DNA from: Pratylenchus scribneri
Lineage: Eukaryota > Nematoda > Chromadorea > Rhabditida > Pratylenchidae
Assembly (NCBI GenBank): GCA_030063045.1
Contig: JAQSEB010000007.1
Coordinates: forward strand, 1,674,001-1,738,000
Direction: 5' to 3'
DNA length: 64,000 bases
The notes below the pieces were generated by a model. It was not told the origin of the DNA. It did not search any database and worked only from the letters and a program-made list of their open reading frames with translations. The translations under genes were made by a program, and so were the position numbers. The stretch's first letter is position 1. The number at the start of each line of letters is the position of its first letter. Below, piece by piece: positions 38,001 through 49,220 of the stretch.

Positions 38001-39962
38001 AAAAAATGAAAGGAAAAAATGGCATTGTTGGCTGACTGAGATTTCCGTTTTTTCCGTCCAATTTCAATGAATTCATCCACCAAAAAAATAATTAGGCCAT
38101 TCTGATGGATTGGACTTTGGATTTCCTCATTGATGCACTTTTTGGCCTATCCATTCTCAATTTCATTTAGAGATTTCGCTTTTTTGAGGGTAAAATGATG
38201 TGGGACCTTCCTCCAATTTGACTTTTCCCCAATAATTGGCGGATATTCCTTTTTCAGTTGTGAATGATGAATCTGAATGGATTTGGCCAATAATAATTTT
38301 TGTTAGGGCTTCCTTTTGGATGATGCCCACATTTTAGGCCAAGAAATATGAGATTCATTTTTGCGGGGGAATTGAATAGTAAAGTGGGGGAAGAAGAATA
38401 CGGATTCAGCAGATGAGAAGAAGGGCTTCCAAAAATGGAGTTGGAATTTGAACAAATTATGAATGATGAAGCTTAAGGCAAATTTCTTGTCAGTCAATTT
38501 GTTGAAAAATCTAATTTTCCATTAAATTTGTGTCCGCCATCTCATTCATCATTTGCGCGAATTTGGAGCATTGTAGAAAAAATAAAAAAAGGGGGAAAAT
38601 TGTCATCAAAATAATTCTATTTCCGTTCCCCTTCCATTATTCCTCAATCCCTATTTTTGGTTTCTTTTTTTTTGTGCCGTCTGAAATTGTTCATTGCGAT
38701 TTGCGTGTTTGGCCATTTTTTGGAGAAAATTAATAAAATTGGAACAATAAAAAGAGAAAATTAATTATGGAGGTCATAAATAGAAATGAGACCAAAATGG
38801 TTGATGAGGTCAAAGATGGAAAAAATGGGTTTTTTATTGTTAAAAAATTGGACAAATTTAGACCGAGGAATTTGTTTAAAAAATAATTTTTATTGGGAAT
38901 TCCACAAAATTTCTGTTCAAATTGTTGCACTTTTTATTTTTATTGCATTTGTTTGTGTCGAAATGCTTTGACTATGGCCTAGTTAATTTTTTCTTTTGAA
39001 TTGCCAAATTCCCACCCCCCCCCCCCCCTTTCTTTCTTTTGTTTTTCACACGGCCCATTTAACACATTTTGACGGCACATTTTTATTGCCTTTTCCCCTT
39101 TCATTTCTTTTGGTGTTTCCGGCAATGCGTTGAAAATTGCTATAGGCGCATTTAATGTGGAGGGGAAATTATTTTATTTGTTGTTTTTCTCACGCCAATT
39201 GGCCCGACAATTTCCCTGGAATTGGCCAAAAACTTCCGGGAGGCTCCTTTGTATTTTTTTTCTTTTTAATGTTGAAAATTAAAAAAGGAGGAAAAATAGA
39301 CTGTTGGGTTGGAATGAAGCACTGCTGGACATCAAAAATCCACTTTCCCTCAGGGAATTCATTATAAAAAAAAAGTCAGCTGATGGCATTTTATAAGGCA
39401 AAAAGCATATGCCGCAATGAACTTTATGAATAAAAAATAATTGCTTATGAATAAATTCATTCTTTTCTATGGCTAATAAATATTTATAAAGGAAATAATA
39501 TAATTTAAAATAAACAATTAATTAGGCCTTTGGATCACATTGGAAAATGATGAATAAATTAAATAAATTTGTTCAAAAGAAATTGAATTGAAACAATTTT
39601 GAATTGGCCGAGTCATTTTGGCCAAATTTGATTATAATTTCCGACAAAATATTTATGTTTTTTGCCATCCTCTAAAACTTCTCCAATTTCATTTTTTTGG
39701 TTAATTCGCTTATCAGCCGGACTAATGACACTCAAATTGCAGTCAAACAATGACAAAACAGACATTCCCAGAAGGAATTTGGCCCAAAAGGAAGTTATTT
39801 TTGTTGAAAAAGGGGAATTTTGTGAAAATGGCAAATAACCAATTTATTTACGCAAAAAATTTACTAATTATTTGGAATCAAATTTACAGTTTTTACGTCA
39901 TTATAGAGAGTGAAATGAGAATAATTCACAAATTAAATAAAATTAAATTGCCTAATTTATTA
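35079..39962. other. 4.9 kb gene-poor stretch
   Basis: I see no gene. The open frames are short, unpaired and made of low-complexity residues. Landmarks are a run of about 20 C at 36029-36048, a second C run near 39013-39027, and otherwise AT-rich DNA. No tandem repeat or clear transposon was found. Regulatory DNA of nlp-1 would lie at its right-hand side (35080 upward). Confidence 0.45.
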
Positions 39963-42197
39963 TTATAATGCCAAGCAATTTTGTTCATTTCCCATTTCCG
40001 CGGTCACATTTCCATTGAAACTGTCCATCGATGCCCATCGAATATTCCCCGGTGGATCATATCGAAGCACCACATAAAATAGCCAAGCCTTTTTTTGTCG
40101 ACCTTTTGGCATGCATTGGCCAATTCCCGTTGGTTGTGCCAAAATTGAAACACCCACGCCAATCCGTCGAGTTTGTCGCCAAAGCATTTGGGTGAAATGT
40201 CCGTGCCGAATTGCACTCCAATTTGATGAACCACCGGATCTGCGATAATCGCGTCCTTCAACGTAGAATGTTCGAACGGTTGCTTCGGCCAGTGTGTCTG
40301 GGTCCGTTAATTCCGGTTCCAAAGTTGAGTAGAAAAATAGACTTTCGCCGAATCTGCAAAAAAATTGTTTATGTCTTTTATTTCTTTCGATTAAATATCG
40401 ATAATATTTTGGTTGTCCGAAAATAAATTTTGACATTATTTCTACTTTAAAATCGAATTAGTAGGCATTAATTTATCCATCCAAATTCATCATTAATAAT
40501 ATTCAATAAAATGTCATTTAATTTATCTCTAAATTTAAATAGTTTGAATAAATGTGCAATGTTCAATGGGAACCAATTCCCTTTTTAGATTATTAAATTA
40601 AATTGTATTTTAATCATTATATTCACCGAATTAAACGAAAATTAGCCTCTGAAATCTCAATTCAAATTGCTTACCTTTTCTGCGGTTCATGGCTGAGGCA
40701 ATCTGCTTTGCGTGCCACAGTTTCGGCCCAATTTTTTGCCGAATTTTCGCATTCCCAATCGTGGCTCAATTCTCCACTGCCATGCAATTGACGATAACGG
40801 TTATGAATTTTGATTACCTGTGGAATGTGGGCGAAATTGGAAGAAGGAAATGACGTTGGGTGATTATGCCTAAGGCTTATTTCTCTCAAATTAAAAAAAT
40901 TTTTCATACAGTAGGATAAATTATGAACAATTTCAAATGAAATGAAGGAAAATACTCAAAATTTATAAATTATTTTTGATAAATTTAAATGGATATATGG
41001 GGATTAAAGATAGGAATTATTTTGACCTAATTCGAGAGTAATTCCAATAAAAATGAGTCAATTAATGGGTCGTTCCTATTTGTTCGGGAGAAAGTGAATT
41101 ATTTTAAAGAGTTGGAACTGGTTTCGTTTCCACAACAATTCCACCCTCCATTCAATTATTATTACATATGCAACTTACAGCCATTTTGTAATGTTCAACA
41201 TCAAATTTTATTGGATTGATTCGTTGCCTTCCGGCATCGGCCATCAAAAATTGACGAATTTGGAATTCCTAAAAAATAATTTTAATTATTTATTTTCAAT
41301 TTTCCATCCCACATTTTGCCCCATTTGCGCAATAAGTTCACAAATTGTTGGTGGTGTCACTGCTGTTGGAGATGGCTTCAATACTTGGATTGGAGCTGCC
41401 CCAATTTTCAATATATTTTGGCTTTTATCCAACTTTTTTCTCTTCTCCTTCTTTTTTACCATTTCAAAAGTGGAAATTGCCGTTGTTTTTGTTGGTGTAA
41501 TGCTTGAATTTTTTCCCTTTTCTTTTCCAATTGGCAATTGAATTGAATAAGCAATGCTGAAAAATATTAAAAAAAAATCAAAAATGAATTCGCGCAATGT
41601 TCTCTGGCCTTAAGAATTTTCCAGGCTCATTTGTGTTCAGCCTTAAAATATTCTTCCTCCCATCATTATGAGATAATTGCTGATATTCTGGATTGGTAAT
41701 CAAGGTCGAATGGCCATAATCGACTCGAAGGTAAACAAAATTTGCTTCACTGGGAGAATTCTGTGAATAAATTAATATATTTGGAATTGGAGAAAGCCAT
41801 GCCAATTGAATTTTAATTGTTTTGCATTTTTCATTGTCTTCGGATTTGATGAGGCAAATATTCGAAAATGTCCTCTTTTTCGGTGCTGTTGATTTCATTT
41901 GCAACAAAATTGAACCACTTTTGCATTTATTTGAATTTGCTGTTGGATTCATCGAAGGAATGGAACAAACAAATATCCTAAAAGTACCCAATACTAAAAT
42001 AATTTAAAATTTGTTCAATTTTGCCACCTGAATTGAATATTTTCAACGGAAAAAGGCAATGAAGGAAGCTCATATTTAAGCAAAATCCATTCAAATTTTG
42101 TTGTCGCAAAAATAAAATTTGGAATATTGAAAAATAAAAATATTTGAACCAAAAGATGGAAATGGGCCAACAAATGCCCAGCAGAAGATGAGATCAT
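39963..42197 (-). CDS. Secreted CAP (SCP/TAPS) protein with a novel N-terminal half, six exons, about 470 aa
   Basis: Minus-strand exons 42028-42197, 41609-41977 (or 41594-41977), 41313-41556, 41179-41268, 40675-40817 and 39963-40353 join in phase. The N-terminus has a hydrophobic segment (HLLVQIFLFFNIPNFIFA), read as a signal peptide. Residues about 30-240 are not recognised: a Cys-containing stretch (FVCSIPSMNPTANSNKCKSG, NICLIKSEDNEKCKTIKI) followed by a Lys/Thr-rich linker. The C-terminal ~190 residues are a CAP domain: KIHNRYRQLHG, HDWECENSAKNWAE, GHFTQMLWRQT (CAP1 signature) and FYVVLRYDPPGNI (CAP2 without its Cys, as in GLIPR2-type members). The CAP cavity His and Glu residues are present (HNRY, ENSAKNWAE, GHFTQ). 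Exon 2 has no GT donor; either AG|GCCAGA or GC|GCGAAT must serve, giving a GC-AG intron. Venom-allergen-like CAP proteins are common nematode secretions. Confidence 0.82.
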
Positions 42198-43962
42198 TTT
42201 TAAAAATTATTCCAAAAAGGTGAATGCAGCCGATTGACAATTTTGTTCCATTTTTACAACATTAAAATGGCCCAATTTCCGCCTTTCATCATTTTGTTGC
42301 GCCCATTTACCCACATTTCCCTTTGAAGTGGTCTCTGCAGGTGCTACTTTTTCATTCATTTCATTTTTTATAAAGGTAAATTATATTAATTTGGCCAAAG
42401 AGCAATTTTGCAAAAATGAGGAATAAATATAATAATTGATGAAGATTTGACATTAAATTTTTCTGATTTTTGGAAAATTTTTCAATTAAAATTCCGATTT
42501 TTTGATAGCAAATTTTCCAATGTTCCCAATTATAAATGAATTAATTAAAGTTAATTGATGAATGTTTGACAAAAGAATGCCGTAGGAGACATCCAATCTA
42601 AGATGATGCCCTCCTTTTTCCAAACAATTTTTTATGATTTTTTAAAAGCAAAATACAACAATATTCTCTGAATATAGGTCATGACAATGAATCATAATTC
42701 TGCTGATGGAAAATGAGAATGGGAAAGAGAGGGGAAGAATTCTTAAAATTTATATAAAATATGATTGGAATTTGATGAATAAATTTTGCATTTTCCAATA
42801 CTACTATGATCGATTCAACTGCCATATTATTTCTTAAATTCTTCCAATCCCAAAAATGGCATTGGCTCTGAATCATCTTCTTCCCCCACCCTTTGGGTTT
42901 GCCATTTTCTGTTGGTGGCCTTCCCTAAAATGTGCTTGTCCGTGCCTCCTAAACCGCATTTTTGTCCAATCACCATTTTCTCCATCCAATTCCATTCTTG
43001 AATATCCATTTTTTCTGATGAATCCAATCATCCATCCATCCAAAATGTTGCAAATGCCTCAATCCAATTCCAATTCCAATGCTTTTCCTCATTCCCACTC
43101 CCCTTCCTTCCCTCCTTCATTCGCAACAATTTCATCAGTCATTTTTCTCATTTCATTTTCCAACCAAAAGCCTCAATTCCAATTTGATTCATCCTCCATT
43201 TTTGTTCCATCTCCCCCCAACATTCCTCAATCGCTTCTTCCTTTTATTTAACCCCAATTCCCCACATAAACAGGGTTATTCCCGGCTATCTTCCTCATTT
43301 TCATTTGTGCCAGTAAAAAAACAATTCCCTCATTTTTGTGTTGAATTCCAGCAGCTTTTCTTCAATTTTATTAATCCATTTTCCTCCCCAAAATAAAATG
43401 GCATTGAATTGTGCCGTGAGGTTTGTTGTGCCATTATGCTGGAAAATGAATTTAAATAAGCCATACTGGCCTTCCAAACTTCTCGGCACCTTCTCCACTG
43501 CTCATTCATTTCCATCAACAATATTCTTAATAAATGGAAAGAATATTCCAATCCGGGCTGAGATTTCTTTTGAGCATTGTACACGAACATTGGCTAAAAT
43601 GCCCTTTAGAAATTTCATCCCGTATTTTGGCATCCAATCACCCAAATTCATTCCCCCTCTCAATTTTTTCATTGAATTCGGCTGCGATCGTGACGGGGAA
43701 AATGAAAGGGAAATTCTGCGCGAATTTGGCTGTGCGGCGGAGGATTGATCGAATTTCGATTGAATTCCCCGTGGGTGGGACGATAAAATGGCCAAAGGAA
43801 AATGGACACAATTGGATGGGAATTGGGAATGGATTCAAAATGGGCCAACACTCACGCGGAGAGCAAATATTCAAGAGGGGAAAGGGGGGGGGGGGGGGGG
43901 GAATGGGTCAGTTCATTTGAGGATTTTCCCCCATTCTTTGAATATCCATCCAAATCCATTCA
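42198..43962. other. Intergenic, no gene seen
   Basis: Upstream of two divergent genes. Pyrimidine-rich DNA at 42860-43260 and mixed sequence at 43330-43800 keep frames open on both strands, but none shows a domain or phased exon. A run of about 18 G lies at 43884-43901, 60 bp before the oxygenase start. Confidence 0.4.
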
Positions 43963-46900
43963 ATGAAATCCGTTGGCCTTTTTATCCTTCAAATTTCCCT
44001 TGTTTTTGGCCAATCCCTCAAAAATGTTCAATTTGGTTTTCCCTCAGCCTGGGATGGCGACAAATATCCGGAATTGTATTGCCCATCCAAGGGCATTCCA
44101 AAATTTCTTGGTGAATTCATTTTTGATTCATTTCCCCAAAAATATTCCCCCAAAAGATGGGTTTTTCCTTTGCCAATTGTCCGCCGCCTACGGTAATCCA
44201 AATGCGCCTCCAGGCCAACGTCTTACCCATATGATCGATGCCATCGGCGCAATTGGTTCATTTCGAATTAGCAATGGCGAGGTGCGAATGGGAATGGACC
44301 ACATAAAATTAATTAAATTCACCAAAAAAGGTGGTTTTCTCTGCGCGTTATTATCCGGCAAGGCCATTCCAAATTTGGCAATTTTATGACCGAAATATGT
44401 CCAAATCATCGGTTCCCTGGGCTGGTTGGTCCGATTATAATTTGACGGCAATGTCAAAATGGGAGAATATTCCACCTAATCCTGACACGGCTAGGTAAAA
44501 ACAAAAAGATAGCAATTAAATTGGGTAATAATAGATTTCATCCAAATTTGGATTTTTGGCGAATTGGCCAAAGGGTGATTGCCGGCACTGAGGCCCCATA
44601 TTGGATTGGCTATGAGTTCGATGTTGGCACACTCACCAATTTCACATTGGCCCATTTGATCGAGGATAATGACATTTTTGGGACTCCTCGACCAAATTTG
44701 ATTCCAATTTCGATGGCAATGCACGAAAGGGCAGATTTGTTGGATGGAAGCATTTGGGGAACTTTTAGTGCAATGAATTTTGACGAAGAAAGATTCTTTC
44801 AAGTAATTTTGCCAACATTTTTGGCCCATATTCACATTTACTCAGGGAATATTCACAATTGACCCAAAAGGAGTGCGCAAAATTGTTGGAATGTACGATT
44901 TTGGGGTTTGGGATTCGAGGGCATGCCGCCTTAAAGATGATGAATATATTGGTTATTTGCCTAATTAGACCAATTAAATTGACCATATTTTGAAGGGGAC
45001 AAAAGCCAATTGCCCGGCTATATCCATTCCATCACTTCCACTGAACATTTTATCATCCTCCCAATCACTTCCCTCATCATTAATCCATGCAAATTCAAAG
45101 AGCCGCCCAGAACGGCTTCTTCCAACGATGGATCACCGCATATTCAGGCAGGCGGCCTTTGGGGCATGGATTTTTATGATATGGTCCCAATGAGGTGAGA
45201 AAATGAGGGAGAAATTTGTGTTTAGTCCATCTTTTGGCCATTTATAATAACTAATCAAAAACTGAACTAATTTTGATTTATTTGTTATCAAATAAAAAGA
45301 GTAGACTATTGGCTATCTATTGAAATTAATGATATTTAAATTGGTTCAGAATTGGTGGAGTTCTGCCTAAAAACCCACTTAAAATGATCTTTACTATGAA
45401 ACTAAGAATTAGTGAAAAATTTCAGTAGTTTCTGGTCATAATTTTATCAAAACTGAAATAATTTAAATAAAATTAATTTCATTGGATAGCCAAAAGTCTG
45501 CTCTTTAATTTGATTACAAAATCAAAATCATCAAAATTGTTTAAATAAATGGCCACAAGTTCGGACGTATCCAGCAGAGGAAATTGGTCTAATCATGGAC
45601 CTGTAATTTTGCCTTCCAGATTTCTTATATTCGACAAAAGAACTCGATCCTGGATTACACAAAAGCCAATGGACGTTTTCCCATCAATGTTTGTCACACA
45701 TCAGCTGAATGCTTTTGAAGATTTGGATGGGAATATTGTTGCGGATATGGTGGGTGGTGGGCCATTTTCGATTCATTATTTTGTGCCAGATTGTATATGA
45801 CAGCCATGATCCATACGTCAAATATTTTTACACCGACTTTTTACGCTCCCAAATTTACCCGAGCACTGCCCGTGTCCTCCGTTTCAATTTGGATATTCAC
45901 TCATTTCGAGTGATGTACAGTTATTTAGTGCCGCAGGCATGAAAATATTCACCATATTTGGCCCAATTCGCAAATTCTAATTTCAGGAAACATTGGCCGT
46001 TGATTTTCCCCAGGTGAACCATGCATTCGATTCAAGGCCATATCAATGGGCATATTTGCTGGAACATCCCTTCGCCGGGGGCAATAAAATCCTGAAAATT
46101 AATGTGAATGAGCCAACGGGCAAAAGGTTGGTTTTGAATGAATGGAAAATTAGGGAAATGAGTAAATTTCACTTCTTTTTTATGAATATTCCTCAAATAA
46201 TTTTAATAAATAAATTATAATAATTTAAAATATATTAACAGATAAAAAATGTTCATAACTTTAAAATGTTGCCATCAGAGATTGGTATAGCTATAGGAAA
46301 AAGTAGAGTATAGGTGATTCTATACCTATACCTATAGCTATAGCTTCCTATACCTATACTCTACCTAAGGCCAGCTAAAGGTAGATGTAGAGTAGAGCAA
46401 AAAATTTCCAGCTAAAGATAGAGGTGTTTTCCTATACTTTTTCCTATACCTATAGCTTCTTTCTATACCCAAAAATTTAGGAGAATTTCCTTAATTTTTC
46501 ATATTTTTTTCTGTCATTTTGTAATTTTTTTTCGGAAATTAATCATTTACGGTTAAATTTTTTTTCACTGCGTGGCCATTATGGCCAGAATTTTTCGCTA
46601 CCGCGGGAATTTTTAGCCAAATTTTTTGTTCAGGACCTCTTATGTCCAAATTTTTTTATTGCGTGATCATTTATGGCTTTTTTGCGAAGTTATTTATGGT
46701 AAATTTTTTTCACTCTGCAAATTTTTCGCTACCATAGCTAAAGAATTTCACAAGTGGATTTTCAGTAATCCGTACTTGGCTACCGAAAAGAAAAGGGGGT
46801 CATTTTAATATATGGTAGCAGAAATTGGAACATGTATGATATACCATTCTACACTCCTCGTCGAGCTGAGTACGAATCTGTAACTATTTTCTGCCGGAGG

Positions 46901-49220
46901 TGCCTAGTAAAAATGTTACAATATGATAAAGAAACAAAAGATCCTCCTTTGGGTCAAAAAATTTCAAAAATTTTCATGTTTCGACCCATAGGGGTGACGG
47001 GTGACCCTTCATTTTTCCAAATTTCATCATATTTTTTCTAGACGCCTCCGGCATAAAAATTTTGTAGATTCATAGATCATACTCAGCTCGTCGAGAGGAA
47101 TCGAATGATATATCATACATGTTCCAATTCCTGCTACCATATACTAAAGTAGAGCCAAAAAAGGGAACAAATTGTTCTGAACTTTTAAACCAGAAATCAT
47201 TTATCCACATGACAAAGTAAATTTGATTAATTGTTACTCGATATAAATTTTGCAATATTTATTACATTTATTGTCATTTTAAATAAAAAAAAATTAATTT
47301 TATTATAAAAAAATTTTTTTGAAAAGGTATAGGAAAAGGTATAGGAAACTGCTATACTCTACCTATACCTATACTCTACTCTACCTGCCAAAAAAAAGTA
47401 TAGGTAGATGTATAGGTAACTCTACCTGTGGTCAGGTATAGGTAGAGGTAGAGTATAGTTGGCAATTTCCCAAGTATACCAATCTCTGGTTGCCATTCTA
47501 ACTTGGGATAAGTATCATAGTAGCAGGAGAGGGAGTGAGATTACTGTATTCCAAATTGATGAAAATGGAGCAAATTTTCCCTTCTTTTTCTTTCCCTTTT
47601 TGAGGATATGCCCCCTAGGTTTTTTGGTTATAACTTTTGAATGTGTTGGCCAATTTCATTAATCTTTTTTTTATTTTAAAGAGGGGAAAATTGTCAATAT
47701 TTTTTAAATAAAGGGCAAAAATGTATTTACAATTAATTTCTATAATTTTGCATCTTTTTTGGCACAAACTTTTCATTAATCTTTTTATGAATGCGAATGC
47801 ATCGATGAAATTAATTCCCATTTAATTTTGCAGGAATATTGAATTCAAACCAAAAGAGGACCAATTTGTTCTTCATGAGCCATATTTCCATCCAAAGTGA
47901 ATTAATTGCATTTAAAGAAATATTTCTTATTTATTTTATAGGCCTGGTACCACCCGAGAGGATGATGGCATTTTGTTGATTAGGGCATTGGATTTGGAGG
48001 AGAACAAAGGTAAAAAAGATGGAAAAGGATTATGGAAAATGAACATTTTGGATGTTTTTTTGAAGGAATTTTATTGGTTGTTGATGCCACAACAATGCAG
48101 GAATTGGGCCGGGCATTTGTGCCAATTTCCATTCCATTTGGCTTTCACAATCGTTTCTTCACCAGCAAAGAATTGGGAATTGAGAAAAATGAAGTGGAAA
48201 TCAACAATAATTTGCGTAAAATGCGAAAAAGACCACAAAATGGTGGTGGCCCATTCTTTGGCAATTTGGATCGTGGTTTTTGGGGTCGAATGGACGGCGG
48301 CACAACCATGGGTGAGTGGACATTTGGCAAAGGGGAAATGCCATTTTGGTTGAAGTAAACATTAATCCTTAATCCGCTAAATGCATCCTTGGAAATTAAC
48401 ATCATTCAGGCTTTAATCCAAATTGACCTTTTGCCTCTTTTTCCCCTCCTTTTCAATCCAAATTCCCCTCATTCATCATTCAATCCTTTCAATTTCCATT
48501 TCAGTGCCTTCTACTACGGTGCCTCCCGTTTCCTGGATTCCAATTGTGCCCGGCGATCAAGATGAAAATGAGGAGGCCCAAAATGGTCGGTATCCGCAAA
48601 AAAGGCAACAATTTGGCCGCCACCAAATTCCCAATGGAATTCCAATGCCCGGACCACCTCTTTCCCCACTTCTTTCGGCCACTCCATGGTGGCCTCGACC
48701 ATCTCGATCGCCTTCTTCTTCCACCTCTTCGCCATCCTCAATTTCAATTCCACCTTTTGCCCCTCCTTCGGCGGCACGTCAAACATTCACAAAAGAGGAG
48801 GAAAGTGGCGGTGGCCCTTTGACTGTTCGGCAACTTTATGAGCGAACATTGAGGGCATTATGCAAATGGTTGCCAAAATTGTTGAATACAATTTCCTATC
48901 AAGGATGCGTTTCCGGAGGACAAAAAGCCATTCGGCAAGTTATTCAAAGCGACTTATTTAAAAGATATTTTGGGTGAAGGTGGATGCAACCATTTGCCAA
49001 AAAATTGGCCCATTCTCGGGAGGAGGAAGAAAATGAAAATGCCGGGGCAATGGACGAATATGGTAGGGCACCGAATCGAGGATGGTTTCGGCCGGTGCTT
49101 AGGCCGCCCATAAATCCGAATGATTTGGAATTGGTGGATCAAAAAGTGGAGGAAAATGCCGGCAAAATTGGAGGGCCTTGGTATAATCAACAGCAGCAGA
49201 AGAGGATGGGAAGAAGATGA
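43963..49220 (+). CDS. Carotenoid cleavage oxygenase (BCO/RPE65 family) with long C-terminal extension, 14 exons, 824 aa
   Basis: Exons 43963-44110, 44157-44281, 44331-44494, 44535-44802, 44846-44951, 44996-45194, 45620-45749, 45790-45936, 45987-46126, 47834-47896, 47942-48009, 48066-48311, 48505-48934 and 48980-49220 all keep phase. The start MKSVGLFILQISLVFGQS is a signal peptide. Family blocks are FSARYYPARPFQIWQFYDRN, LDFWRIGQRVIAGTEAPY, YIHSITSTEHFIILP, THQLNAFEDLDGNIVADM and ISIPFGFHNRFF. The four iron-binding His are likely H209 (SMAMHER), H281 (YIHS), H364 (VTHQLNAF) and H547 (FGFH), numbering approximate. Such enzymes cleave carotenoids or retinoids with O2. After FGFH about 275 residues follow (Pro/Ser-rich, then LTVRQLYERTLRALCKWLPK and an acidic tail); most relatives end within about 20. 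Introns 8 (45937-45986) and 13 (48935-48979) are GC-AG; the latter removes an in-frame TGA. Confidence 0.85.
45233..45560. mobile_element. MITE family A, copy 3 (oxygenase intron 6)
   Basis: The best-preserved copy of the family. The left arm (ttttgatttatttgttatca, aataaaaagagtagactatt, ggctatc) and right arm (ggatagccaaaagtctgctc, tttaatttgattacaaaatc) are inverted over about 60 bp, with outer words tttggccatttat (left) and aaatggccacaag (right). It fills most of the intron 45195-45619. No ORF. Confidence 0.75.
46268..47496. mobile_element. Non-autonomous hAT-like DNA transposon, 1,213 bp, in oxygenase intron 9
   Basis: The element body is 46276-47488. It begins CAGAGATTGGTATA and ends with the inverted form TATACCAATCTCTG. 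Both sides are flanked by the same 8 bp, GTTGCCAT (46268-46275 and 47489-47496). An 8-bp duplication and CAGAG termini are hAT hallmarks. Both subterminal regions (46290-46470 and 47325-47460) are packed with TATAGGTATAGG/CTACCTATACC repeats. A longer inner inversion exists: tggtagcagaaattggaaca (46813) against tgttccaattcctgctacca (47120), continuing through atgtatgatatacca and the ctcgtcgagctgagta region. There is no transposase ORF. It sits inside intron 46127-47833 and enlarges it roughly four-fold. Confidence 0.88.

Noticed and set aside
43338..43920. 136- and 128-residue plus-strand ORFs upstream of the oxygenase
   Set aside because: Their best frames conflict with equally long minus frames. 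No signal, domain or splice phase connects them to the signal-peptide exon at 43963.
48975..48977. Stop-codon readthrough or selenocysteine at the in-frame TGA of the oxygenase gene
   Set aside because: A phased GC-AG intron with a strong donor (GCAAGT) removes the TGA, which is simpler, and no selenocysteine element was seen.
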